This document shows, piece by piece, positions 51,675 through 60,333 of a stretch of 64,000 nucleotides of DNA. The notes below the pieces were generated by a model. That model worked only from the letters and a program-made list of their open reading frames with translations. It was not told where the DNA came from and searched no databases. The position numbers were made by a program, and so were the translations under genes. Location: NCBI GenBank assembly GCA_902598315.1, contig CACKBP010000002.1, positions 1-64,000 on the forward strand. The letters are read 5' to 3'. Numbering within the stretch: the stretch's first letter is position 1; every line of letters begins with the position of its first letter. The stretch is from an uncultured Pelagibacteraceae bacterium (GTDB lineage: Bacteria > Pseudomonadota > Alphaproteobacteria > Pelagibacterales > Pelagibacteraceae).

Positions 51675-53012
51675 GTGAGTACATCGTTTCAATCAAAAAT
51701 ACCTAATTCTTTAAATGAACATTGGATGCCATTTTCATCTAATAAAGATTTTAAGAAAAATCCTCGTATTATAGTAAAAGCAGAAGGCATTCATCTTCAT
51801 ACTCATGATGGGAAAACTTTAATTGATGGTAGTTCTGGATTATATTGCAACCCCCTTGGCCATGGTCGCAAAGAAATAATCGAAGCAATTAAAAATCAGT
51901 TAGAAAATTTAGATTACACAATGCCTTTTCAACAAGGTTATGGTGGATCGTTTGAGCTAGCTACTATGATAGCTCAAAAAACTCCAGAGGATTTGAATAG
52001 AATTTTTTATACTATTTGTGGATCTACCGCAGTGGAGACAGCAATCAAAATCGCAGTAGCTTATTTTAGATCAATCGGTCAAACTAATAGATTTAAGTTT
52101 GTTGGAAGAGAACGAGGTTATCATGGCATGAACATCGGCGCCTTGACTGTCGGCGGTATACCAAATAATTCGAAAGAGTTTAAAAATATTTTAATGCCAG
52201 GTGTTGAACATATGAGACACACTTTTTTACATGAACATAAGTTTGTTAAAGGCCAACCCGATACAGGATCTGAACTAGCAGATGATTTAGAGGTTATTGC
52301 TAAAAAATTAGGTGGAGAAAATATAGCTGCTTGTATTGTAGAGCCTATAGCAGGATCAACTGGTACCTTAATTCCCCCAAAAAATTACTTACAAAAATTA
52401 AGAAAAATTTGCGATAAACATGGCATACTTTTAATTTTTGACGAAGTTGTTACAGGTTGGGGAAGAACAGGATCAGCATTCGCATCTCAAGAATTTGGAG
52501 TAACACCTGATATTATAACTATGGCTAAAGCAACAACCAATGGAATAGTTCCTATGGGGGTTGTCGCTGTAAGAGAAAAAATTTATCAATCAGTTATAGA
52601 CGCCTCACCCGATGGAGCAGTAGAGTTGTTTCATGGTTATACATATTCTGGAATTCCTGTAGCTGTGTCTGCAGCAATAGCAGTTCAAAAAATATTTGAG
52701 AAAGAGGATATTTTTAATAGAGTTAAAAAACTATCAAACTATTTTCAAGAAGGTCTACACTCGTTAAAAGATCTAAGTTGCATTACTAGTATTAGAAATT
52801 ATGGATTACTAGGAGGCATTGATATCTCGATGCGAGATAAACCTGGTAAAGCTGGTTTTAACGTATATAAAAAATGCTATGATGCTGGAGTAAATATTAA
52901 ACCGACTGGGGACGCTCTAATTATAGCACCACCTTTTATTTGTGAGAAAAAAGACATTGATGAGATTGTCGACAGAATGCGCAAAGGAATTTTAAACCAT
53001 TTAAAATCATAG
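51675..53012 (+). CDS. Class III aminotransferase (omega-amino acid:pyruvate type)
   Basis: A 445-residue PLP aminotransferase. HWMPFSSNKDFKKNPR at the start is typical of omega-amino-acid:pyruvate aminotransferases. LLIFDEVVTGWGRTG marks the cofactor aspartate, and the PLP lysine lies in ITMAKATTNGIVPMG. The start is GTG 51675. It may convert taurine, beta-alanine or a polyamine; the amine donor cannot be told. Confidence 0.9.
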   Translation: MSTSFQSKIPNSLNEHWMPFSSNKDFKKNPRIIVKAEGIHLHTHDGKTLIDGSSGLYCNPLGHGRKEIIEAIKNQLENLDYTMPFQQGYGGSFELATMIAQKTPEDLNRIFYTICGSTAVETAIKIAVAYFRSIGQTNRFKFVGRERGYHGMNIGALTVGGIPNNSKEFKNILMPGVEHMRHTFLHEHKFVKGQPDTGSELADDLEVIAKKLGGENIAACIVEPIAGSTGTLIPPKNYLQKLRKICDKHGILLIFDEVVTGWGRTGSAFASQEFGVTPDIITMAKATTNGIVPMGVVAVREKIYQSVIDASPDGAVELFHGYTYSGIPVAVSAAIAVQKIFEKEDIFNRVKKLSNYFQEGLHSLKDLSCITSIRNYGLLGGIDISMRDKPGKAGFNVYKKCYDAGVNIKPTGDALIIAPPFICEKKDIDEIVDRMRKGILNHLKS

Positions 53013-53047
53013 TAAAAAAAATTATTTAAACATAAATAAACTCATTT

Positions 53048-53076
53048 TGGGTTTAATTATGTTTTAGACCCATTTT
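53048..53076 (+). terminator. Probable intrinsic terminator after aminotransferase
   Basis: TGGGTTTAA (53048-53056) pairs with TTAGACCCA (53064-53072) using one G-U pair, followed by TTTT. It separates the aminotransferase from the small protein and tRNA downstream. Confidence 0.55.
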
Positions 53077-53125
53077 GCTCCAATCTTATATTTAAAAAGT
53101 CCATTTGATCTGGTTCAATAGTTTT

Positions 53126-53311
53126 ATGAGTACTCACTCAAAATTCGAAAATCAAGGTAATGAGAACATTTCTCATCAAAGCAAAGTTAAATTAACTGAT
53201 TTGTTATCAAGAATTAACGAAGAAAAAAAAATTGAAAGAAATAGGAATTTGGCTCTAAGCGTAGCAGCCGTGTCAGCGGTAACAGTTTTTGGCATAATAC
53301 TCACACTTTAA
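53126..53311 (+). CDS. 61-residue tail-anchored small protein
   Basis: A hydrophilic first half (SKFENQGNENISHQSKVKLTDLLSRINEEKK) ends in one hydrophobic helix (LALSVAAVSAVTVFGIILTL) at the C terminus. Unknown family. It lies 83 nt before the tRNA gene. ATG 53126 is favoured over an earlier ATG. Confidence 0.6.
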   Translation: MSTHSKFENQGNENISHQSKVKLTDLLSRINEEKKIERNRNLALSVAAVSAVTVFGIILTL

Positions 53312-53394
53312 AAAACTTCTCAAGATTTGCGTTAATATAGGCACCAACTAAACTAATGATTTAGTTTATTAAATATATTATAAAAATCGTTTAG

Positions 53395-53471
53395 GGCGAG
53401 GTAGCTCAGTTGGTTAGAGCACAGGACTCATAAGCCTGGGGTCGGCGGTTCGAATCCGCCCCTCGCTACCA
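53395..53471 (+). tRNA. tRNA-Met (CAT), elongator
   Basis: Cloverleaf: acceptor GGCGAGG / CCTCGCT (first pair G-U), D arm GCTCAGTTGGTTAGAGC, anticodon loop CTCATAA (anticodon CAT), T arm GGCGG-TTCGAAT-CCGCC, with encoded CCA (53469-53471). The 31-39 pair is A-G, a mismatch at the end of the anticodon stem. tRNA-Ile with modified CAT is a less likely reading. It borders the polysaccharide island. Confidence 0.93.
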
Positions 53472-53477
53472 AATAAA

Positions 53478-54449
53478 ATGATTATAACAAAAACACCATA
53501 TAGAATTTCTTTTTTTGGAGGCGGGAGTGATTATCCATCATGGTATAATGAAAATGAGGGAAAAGTTATTTCTACAACAATAGACAAACATTTATATATT
53601 TCTTGCAGATACCTTCCAAACTTTTTCAATCACAAATATCGGATTGCATGGTCAAAAATAGAAGAAACAAAAAAGATATCCCAGATCAAACATAATGCAG
53701 TAAGAGCAATACTTAAATATCTGAATTGTAAAAAAGGTTTAGAAATTCATTATGACGGGGACTTGCCGGCAAGAAGCGGCATGGGTTCAAGCTCGTGTTT
53801 TGTGGTAGGTTTATTAAAAGCTATTTATGAATTGGAAAATAAAAAAGTTAATGAAAATTTTTTAGCGAAAAAAAGTATATTTCTTGAACAAAAAATTATG
53901 AAAGAAATAGTAGGTTCACAAGATCAAGTAGCTGCTTCATTTGGAGGTTTTAATAAAATCATTTTTAAAAAAGATAGTTTTAGAATTAAAAAAATTAAAA
54001 ATAGAAATTTAAGTAAACTCAATGATAATTTATTACTTATTTATACAGGTATCAGAAGAACTGCACAATTTGTAGCAAATACCTATGTACACAGACTTAA
54101 AAAGGATAGAAAAAATGATTTAGAAAAAATAATTTCATTTGTAAAAGATGCAGAAAAAATTTTACAATCTAATCAATTAGATGACTTCGGTGAATTACTT
54201 AATGAATCATGGTATTACAAAAGAAAACTTAGTAATAGGATAACAAACAACAAAATAAATGAGCTTTATGATTTATCCTTGAAAAATGGAGCTACAGGCG
54301 GGAAGCTTTTAGGAGCGGGGGGTGGAGGTTTTATGTTGTTATATGTTAAAAAAAATAATCAGAGGAAATTTTTAAAAAAAATGAAAAATATTATAGAAAT
54401 TCCATTTAAATTTTCTAACAACGGTACAGAAACAATTTTAAAAAGATAA
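53478..54449 (+). CDS. hddA: GHMP sugar kinase, HddA-like
   Basis: A 323-residue GHMP kinase. TPYRISFFGGGSDYPSWY and the ATP loop DLPARSGMGSSSCFVVGLLKA (near residue 92) match D-glycero-alpha-D-manno-heptose-7-phosphate kinases; GATGGKLLGAGGGGFML is the third motif. It would phosphorylate heptose 7-phosphate at C1 in the GDP-heptose pathway. It starts only 6 nt after the tRNA gene, and begins the island operon. A fucokinase-like role cannot be excluded. Confidence 0.82.
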   Translation: MIITKTPYRISFFGGGSDYPSWYNENEGKVISTTIDKHLYISCRYLPNFFNHKYRIAWSKIEETKKISQIKHNAVRAILKYLNCKKGLEIHYDGDLPARSGMGSSSCFVVGLLKAIYELENKKVNENFLAKKSIFLEQKIMKEIVGSQDQVAASFGGFNKIIFKKDSFRIKKIKNRNLSKLNDNLLLIYTGIRRTAQFVANTYVHRLKKDRKNDLEKIISFVKDAEKILQSNQLDDFGELLNESWYYKRKLSNRITNNKINELYDLSLKNGATGGKLLGAGGGGFMLLYVKKNNQRKFLKKMKNIIEIPFKFSNNGTETILKR

Positions 54450-54452
54450 ATT

Positions 54453-55634
54453 ATGAAGCATGCTTTAATGCATAACAATTTTATTAAAGAAGATTTTATA
54501 GAAGTAAAAAAACTTTTTAATAAAAAAAACCCTATATTAACACAATCAAAAAAAGTTTTAGAATTTGAAAAAAAATGGTCAAAATGGCTGGGAGTAAAAT
54601 ATTCTACATATGTTAATTCAGGCTCATCAGCGAATTATATTTCAATATCAATTCTCAAAGAAATTAATAAGAACCCAAAGAAAAATGAAATAATTGTTCC
54701 TGCTTTAACCTGGGTTTCAGATATCAATTCTGTGATTCTAAACAATTTCAAACCAGTATTTGTTGATATTAATTTAAATAATTTATCTATGGATATAGAA
54801 CAAGTTAAAAAAAAAATAAATAAAAAAACTTTAGCTATTTTCATAACACATGCCCAAGGATTTAATGGGTTAAATAGTGAATTAATAAAGATAATTAAAA
54901 AGAAAAAAATTTTTTTAATAGAGGATGTGTGTGAAAGCCATGGAGCTAAATTTAAAGAAAAAAAACTTGGAAATTTCGGTTCAATTTCAAATTTTTCATT
55001 TTATTTTGCTCATCACATGACGACTATAGAAGGAGGAATGATATCAACAAATGATAAAAGAATTTATGAATTATCGAGAGTTTTTAGATCACATGGTTTA
55101 TTAAGAGAAACAAACAATCCTAGTTTCGAAAAAAAACAAATTAAGAAATACAATTATTTATCCCCCCAATTCATCTTTTTATATCCTACACTAAATTTTA
55201 GAAATAATGAGATTGGCGCTGTAATAGGTATCAGTCAATTAAGAAGATTAGATATAAATAATAAAAAAAGAATTAATAATTTTAATTATTTTTTAAGATT
55301 TCTTGATGAAAATAAATATTTTAAAAATTACGATCTTAAAGGAAGCTGTAACTATGCTTTCCCGATAATACTTAAAACAAATTCTCTAAAAAAAAGAGAT
55401 AATTTCGAGAGAGTTTTAACTAAGAATAAGATAGAATTTAGAAGGGGAAATGCTGGCGGTGGTAATCAACTGCGACAACCATATTTGAGAAAATATTCAA
55501 AATTTAAAAGCTTTACAAATTTTAAAAACGTAGAAAGAGTTCATAACTTTGGTTATTATATTGGAAACTATCCAAGTCTTGAAAAAGAAAAAATTAAAAA
55601 AATTTGTAAAATTTTGAATAAAATAAAATTTTAA
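54453..55634 (+). CDS. DegT-family PLP enzyme with His at lysine site (ColD-like 3-dehydratase)
   Basis: A 393-residue DegT/DnrJ/EryC1 fold. The residue that is normally the Schiff-base lysine is a histidine (His187, in FYFAHHMTTIEGG). The same change defines ColD and RfbH-type sugar 3-dehydratases, which use PMP or PLP to remove the C3 hydroxyl from a 4-keto-6-deoxy sugar. The 2Fe-2S cysteines of RfbH are absent, favouring ColD, which works on a GDP sugar. GDP-heptose genes nearby agree with that. Confidence 0.8.
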   Translation: MKHALMHNNFIKEDFIEVKKLFNKKNPILTQSKKVLEFEKKWSKWLGVKYSTYVNSGSSANYISISILKEINKNPKKNEIIVPALTWVSDINSVILNNFKPVFVDINLNNLSMDIEQVKKKINKKTLAIFITHAQGFNGLNSELIKIIKKKKIFLIEDVCESHGAKFKEKKLGNFGSISNFSFYFAHHMTTIEGGMISTNDKRIYELSRVFRSHGLLRETNNPSFEKKQIKKYNYLSPQFIFLYPTLNFRNNEIGAVIGISQLRRLDINNKKRINNFNYFLRFLDENKYFKNYDLKGSCNYAFPIILKTNSLKKRDNFERVLTKNKIEFRRGNAGGGNQLRQPYLRKYSKFKSFTNFKNVERVHNFGYYIGNYPSLEKEKIKKICKILNKIKF

Positions 55635-55636
55635 AT

Positions 55637-57187
55637 ATGAGTAAAAAATTAGATTGTTTATTTTTAGTAGTTTCAAGCTCAAAAAGATCATATCAAAAAT
55701 TATCAGAAGAATACTCTGCAATCGAACCTCCTACTTGGGCATTGCTACTGGCGCAATCAATGAGAGCATACGGATACAAAGTTAAAATTTTAGACGCCAA
55801 TGCTGAAAAATTAAACGAGGAACAAATATTTAAAAAAATTCGAAACCAAGATCCAAAACTAATTTGCTTTGTAGTCTACGGACAAAACGTTAATGCAGGT
55901 ACAGCAAACATGAGTGGAGCTGTTCATGTCTCAAAATATTTGAAAAAAAATAATGAAAATTTTAAGATTAGTTTTGTAGGCTCCCATGTTCAAGCTCTTC
56001 CTAAAGAAACTTTAATTAATGAAAAAAGTATTGATTTCGTATTTACTAACGAAGGAGTTTATTCTTTGAGAAATATTTTAAAGCTTGAAAACTTTAAACC
56101 TAAAAATTTAAAAGACATAAAGGGAATTGCTTTTAGAAATGAGGAAAATAAAATAATTATAAATCAGCCTGAAAAAGTAGTTCCAACTGATAGAATGGAT
56201 CATGATCTACCAGGATATGCATGGGATCTTTTGCCATATAAGGATAAACCGCTAGATTTATACAGATCACCAATGTGGCATGCGGAATATGACTTTAACA
56301 AACGCTCTCCTTACGCAAGTCTACAAACTAGTCTTGGATGTATGTTTAAGTGTAATTTTTGTATGATTAATTTAATTAATCGAGATAACTCAGATGAAAT
56401 TGGTATTGCATCCGAATATAGCAATATGAGATTTTGGTCACCAGAATTTATTATTAAGGAATTTGAAAAATTAATTAGTATGGGCGTTCGAACAATTAGA
56501 ATTGTGGATGAAATGTTTTTACTCAATCCAAAATACTACATACCTTTATGTGAAAAATTAGCAAAATTAAATATAGATGACTCTTTAAGAATGTGGAGTT
56601 ACAGTAGAATCGATACTGTAAAACGTCCTGAAATTTTAAAACTTGTGAGAAAAGCAGGAATTAAATGGCTCTGTTTGGGCATAGAAAGTGGAGATAAAAA
56701 AGTGCGATTAGAAGTTTCCAAGGGAAAATTTGAGGATGTGGACGTAAAAGAGGTAATAGAAAAAGTTCATCAAGCAGATATTGATGTAATGGCAAATTAT
56801 ATTTTTGGTCTTCCTGGAGATGATGAAAGAACTATAAAAAAAACTTTTGATTTAAGTGTAGAGCTTTGTACTGCTGGCTGGAATACCTATGCAGCTATGG
56901 CTTTACCAGGTAGCTTATTATATAAAAACGCAAAAAAAAATAATACACCTTTGCCATCAAGTTACGAGGGTTACTCTTTTCATTCTTATGAAACTCTTCC
57001 TTTACCGACAGAAAAATTAAAGGCAAAAGATATTTTAAAAATGCGAGATGAAGCATTTATTAAATATCATACGAACAGAAAATTTCTTAGTTTAATAGAA
57101 AAAAAATTTGGACTAGATGCTGTAAATAATATATTAAATATGACAAAAATTAAACTCAAAAGAAAAATAATTGAAAATCATCAATGA
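55637..57187 (+). CDS. B12-binding-domain radical SAM protein
   Basis: A 516-residue radical SAM enzyme. The cluster motif CMFKCNFC is at residues 235-242 (CxxxCxxC), following an N-terminal B12-type alpha/beta region (PTWALLLAQSMRAYGYKVKI and ICFVVYGQNV). IRIVDEMFLLNP and ANYIFGLPGDDERT fit the barrel. It may methylate or rearrange a sugar or lipid. It overlaps the transketolase gene by 4 nt, so all are co-expressed. No B12 gene lies here. Confidence 0.85.
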   Translation: MSKKLDCLFLVVSSSKRSYQKLSEEYSAIEPPTWALLLAQSMRAYGYKVKILDANAEKLNEEQIFKKIRNQDPKLICFVVYGQNVNAGTANMSGAVHVSKYLKKNNENFKISFVGSHVQALPKETLINEKSIDFVFTNEGVYSLRNILKLENFKPKNLKDIKGIAFRNEENKIIINQPEKVVPTDRMDHDLPGYAWDLLPYKDKPLDLYRSPMWHAEYDFNKRSPYASLQTSLGCMFKCNFCMINLINRDNSDEIGIASEYSNMRFWSPEFIIKEFEKLISMGVRTIRIVDEMFLLNPKYYIPLCEKLAKLNIDDSLRMWSYSRIDTVKRPEILKLVRKAGIKWLCLGIESGDKKVRLEVSKGKFEDVDVKEVIEKVHQADIDVMANYIFGLPGDDERTIKKTFDLSVELCTAGWNTYAAMALPGSLLYKNAKKNNTPLPSSYEGYSFHSYETLPLPTEKLKAKDILKMRDEAFIKYHTNRKFLSLIEKKFGLDAVNNILNMTKIKLKRKIIENHQ

Positions 57188-57987
57188 TAATAAATGATTT
57201 AGAAAATCTGGCTAAAAAATATAGAAGAGAAATATTTGAAAAGTTTTTAAAAACAAAACAAGGTCATCCGGGCTCTATTTTCTCAATGATGGAAATAGTT
57301 GTAAGCCTTTATTATGGTGGTTTCATAAGATTTGATAAAAATAAAAAAAATTTCTCAGATAAAATTTTAATTAGTAAAGGTCATGCGACTTCAGCAATTT
57401 ATCCGATCTTAAAAGATTTTGGTGTGATAAATAAAAAGGATTGGGATAAATGGGGTGAGAGCAAATCTTCGCTTAGAATATTTGGAAATATTTCTATACC
57501 AGGAGTTGACATAACCTCGGGATCTTTAGGACACTGTATTGGATCTGGGGCCGGGATGGCTGTTAGTTATAAGAATAACAATCAAAATAAAAAAGTTTAT
57601 GTGATCATAAGTGAAGGTGAATTATATGAGGGATCAACTTGGGAAGCACTACTTTTTGCAAAACATAAGAATTTAGATAATTTAACAATTATAATAGATA
57701 TTAATTCTCTTATCATTCTAGGTAAAACATCTGACTGCTTAAATCTTGATCCTATAAAAGATAAAATTTCGGGTTTAGGAATAGAAACACATGAGGTAGA
57801 CGGTCATAATATTGATAGCTTGGTAAATATCTTAAAAGTTACTGACGAGTCAAAAAATTTTTCCTGTATTCTTGCAAATACCATCAAGGGGAAAGGTTCA
57901 TCTGTTATGGAAAATAAAAAAAATTGGCATTATTGGAATCCTATGACTAAAAATGAAATAAAAATCACCAGAGATGAATTAAAATGA
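57184..57987 (+). CDS. Transketolase, N-terminal subunit
   Basis: A 267-residue chain carrying the thiamine diphosphate half of a transketolase. KQGHPGSIFSMMEIVVSLYYG, SKGHATSAIYPILKDFG, GSLGHCIGSGAGMAVSY and SEGELYEGSTWEALLFAKH are the cofactor-binding motifs. Full transketolases are about 650 residues, so this is the split form. It may form a two-carbon unit for a sugar. It overlaps the next gene by 4 nt. Confidence 0.93.
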   Translation: MIINDLENLAKKYRREIFEKFLKTKQGHPGSIFSMMEIVVSLYYGGFIRFDKNKKNFSDKILISKGHATSAIYPILKDFGVINKKDWDKWGESKSSLRIFGNISIPGVDITSGSLGHCIGSGAGMAVSYKNNNQNKKVYVIISEGELYEGSTWEALLFAKHKNLDNLTIIIDINSLIILGKTSDCLNLDPIKDKISGLGIETHEVDGHNIDSLVNILKVTDESKNFSCILANTIKGKGSSVMENKKNWHYWNPMTKNEIKITRDELK

Positions 57988-58901
57988 CACTACAAAGAGA
58001 TATTTTTATAAAAGAAATTACCAAAAAAATGGAAAATGACAAAAAAATCTATTTTTTAAGTGCGGATTTTGGAGCTGCTGCTCTTGATGAATTAAGAGCC
58101 AAATTTCCTAAGAATTTTATTCATTGCGGAATATCTGAGCAGGCGATGCTTGACATCGCCACCGGGCTAGCTTTGGAAAAAAATAAAGTGTTTGTATACG
58201 CAATGGCACCTTTTTTGTCCTTAAGAGCTATAGAGCAAGTTAAATGTGGTCCCGGTTTAATGAACTTACCTATCTGCATGATATCCGTCGGTATTGGTTT
58301 AGGCTATGCAGATGCGGGACCAACTCACTATGCAAATGAGGATTTTTCCTGTTTTAGATCAATAGTTGGTTCATCGATTTTTACTCCATCAGATAATCAG
58401 ACTACAAAATTAATTGCAAAAGACATGTTAACAAAACCAAAATTTTCTTATGTCAGACTTGATCGGGATAAACAATATGATCTCCAGCCAAAAGTTAATA
58501 ACACAGACTATAGAAATGGTTTTAAAATATTTGGTAAAATTGTAGAAAATAAAATTGCAGTAATTTCTCATGGTAAAATTTTTCACGATTGTATCCAAGC
58601 ACTTAAACAAAAAAAAAATAAATATATATTTATAAATCTCTTTCGATCAAAACCTTTTCCAAGCAATTTAGTCAAATCTGTAAAAAAAATAAAAAACTTT
58701 CTAGTTGTTGACGAACAAACACCTTCAGGAAATTTATCATCATGTGTATTTGAAGGTTTTAGAGATAAAAATTTCTTTCCAAAAATAATTTCTAAATCAT
58801 TACCTGAGAGATATTTTTTTGAAAATGGAGGACGTGAGTACTTACTCAACAAATTTGGTCTTTCAAAGAAAGATATTTTAAAAGCAACAAAAGATTTTTA
58901 A
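57984..58901 (+). CDS. Transketolase, C-terminal subunit
   Basis: A 305-residue partner of the preceding chain with the pyrimidine-binding and C-terminal domains: NFIHCGISEQAMLDIATGLALE, GIGLGYADAGPTHYANEDF and KPKFSYVRLDRD. Together the two make a complete split transketolase. In polysaccharide clusters split transketolases sometimes add a two-carbon branch to keto-sugars. Confidence 0.93.
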   Translation: MTLQRDIFIKEITKKMENDKKIYFLSADFGAAALDELRAKFPKNFIHCGISEQAMLDIATGLALEKNKVFVYAMAPFLSLRAIEQVKCGPGLMNLPICMISVGIGLGYADAGPTHYANEDFSCFRSIVGSSIFTPSDNQTTKLIAKDMLTKPKFSYVRLDRDKQYDLQPKVNNTDYRNGFKIFGKIVENKIAVISHGKIFHDCIQALKQKKNKYIFINLFRSKPFPSNLVKSVKKIKNFLVVDEQTPSGNLSSCVFEGFRDKNFFPKIISKSLPERYFFENGGREYLLNKFGLSKKDILKATKDF

Positions 58902-58903
58902 AT

Positions 58904-59398
58904 ATGAAAAAAAAAATCTTCATTTTAAAGAATTCGATATTTAAAGATCATCGAGGGTATTACTGGACTACATGGACTGAAAAAACTTTTAAAAAATTGA
59001 AATTTAATCACGATAAGTTTTCAATTTCTAAAAGAAATGTATTGAGAGGGTTTCATTGTGATTCTAAATCTTGGAAACTTGTAACATGTGTATATGGAAA
59101 ATTAGTTTTGGCTGTTGTGAACGTAAATAAAAAAGATAAAAATTATCTACAATCAAAAAAATTTATTTTAGATTATAAAAAACCAAAATCTATTTTAATT
59201 CCACCAACTTATGCAAATGCACATTTATGTATATCAAATATTTGTATTTTTCATTATAAGTGGAGCTATAAAGGAAAATATCCTGATATTAAAAATCAAA
59301 AATCTTTTAAGTGGGATGATCCAAAATTTAAAATTAAATGGGGAATTAAAAAACCGATAATTAGTTCTAGGGATAAAAATTCGATTTATTTAAAATGA
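58904..59398 (+). CDS. RmlC-like cupin, sugar epimerase family
   Basis: A 164-residue member of the dTDP-4-dehydrorhamnose 3,5-epimerase family. DHRGYYWTTW near the start and KRNVLRGFHCDS carry the family's conserved Arg and His; PPTYANAHLCIS and HYKWSYKGKYPD follow. It is less typical than the RmlC at 61529, so it may epimerise another keto-sugar. Starts 2 nt after the transketolase. Confidence 0.85.
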   Translation: MKKKIFILKNSIFKDHRGYYWTTWTEKTFKKLKFNHDKFSISKRNVLRGFHCDSKSWKLVTCVYGKLVLAVVNVNKKDKNYLQSKKFILDYKKPKSILIPPTYANAHLCISNICIFHYKWSYKGKYPDIKNQKSFKWDDPKFKIKWGIKKPIISSRDKNSIYLK

Positions 59399-60333
59399 GT
59401 AAAATATTAATAACTGGTGGTGCTGGATATATAGGTTCTATGCTATGCACAAGATTAATTGAGCTTGGACATGAAGTTACTACTGTTGATTTATTGAAAT
59501 ACGATAAATCTTCATTAAATCATCTATTTTTTAATAAAAAATTTAAATTAATAAACGACGATGTAAGAAAAAAAAGTTTAATGAAAAAACTTATAAATCA
59601 AAATGACTTTATTATTCCTTTAGCAGCTTTAGTGGGTGCTCCATTATGTGAAAAATTTAAAAAGGAAGCTGTGACTACTAATTTAGGTGTAATAAAAAAT
59701 TTGTGTAAACAAGTCACTAAAAAAAATAAAGTTATTTTTTTAACTACAAATTCAGGATATGGAATTGGAGAAAAAAATAAGTTCTGCGATGAAAATAGCC
59801 CTTTAAAACCTATTTCTCTTTACGGTAAAACAAAATGTGATGGCGAATATTTGATTAGAAAGAAAATTAAAAATTCTGTTTGCTTCAGACTAGCTACCGT
59901 TTTTGGAAACAGCTATAGAATGAGAACTGATCTACTTGTAAATAACTTTGTTTATAAATCTTTGAAAGAAAAAAAATTGGTTTTGTTTGAACCTCACTTT
60001 AGAAGAAATTTTATTCACATAAGAGACGTAATAGAAGCAATAGTTTTTACAATTAAAAACTTTAATAAACTCCGAAATGATGTTTATAATCTAGGATTAT
60101 CTTCTGCAAATATAAGTAAAATAATGTTAGCAAAAAAAATAAAAAAGAAAAATAAAAAATTAATGATAAAAATAATTAAGAATAAAAAGGACCCAGATAA
60201 AAGAGACTACTTTGTCAGTAATAAAAAAATTGAAAAAAAAGGATTTAAAGCAAAAATCTCCTTAGATGATGGAATTGAAGAGCTGATTAAAGTTTTCTCA
60301 AACAGTGATAAGAAAATTTTAAATAATTATTAA
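59395..60333 (+). CDS. NAD-dependent sugar epimerase/dehydratase
   Basis: A 312-residue extended SDR. TGGAGYIGSMLCTRLIELGHE is the NAD site, and the active YxxxK is YGKTK. Its N terminus and the PLAALVGAPLCE segment resemble nucleotide-sugar 4-reductases or epimerases. It may reduce or dehydrate the sugar of this cluster. It overlaps the cupin gene by 4 nt and ends tail to tail with the HddC-GmhB gene. Confidence 0.88.
   Translation: MSKILITGGAGYIGSMLCTRLIELGHEVTTVDLLKYDKSSLNHLFFNKKFKLINDDVRKKSLMKKLINQNDFIIPLAALVGAPLCEKFKKEAVTTNLGVIKNLCKQVTKKNKVIFLTTNSGYGIGEKNKFCDENSPLKPISLYGKTKCDGEYLIRKKIKNSVCFRLATVFGNSYRMRTDLLVNNFVYKSLKEKKLVLFEPHFRRNFIHIRDVIEAIVFTIKNFNKLRNDVYNLGLSSANISKIMLAKKIKKKNKKLMIKIIKNKKDPDKRDYFVSNKKIEKKGFKAKISLDDGIEELIKVFSNSDKKILNNY

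Noticed and set aside
53395-53471. tRNA-Ile with CAT anticodon
   Set aside because: The D arm, variable loop and T arm follow elongator tRNA-Met (GAGCACA...GGGGTC...GGTTCGAATCC) more closely.
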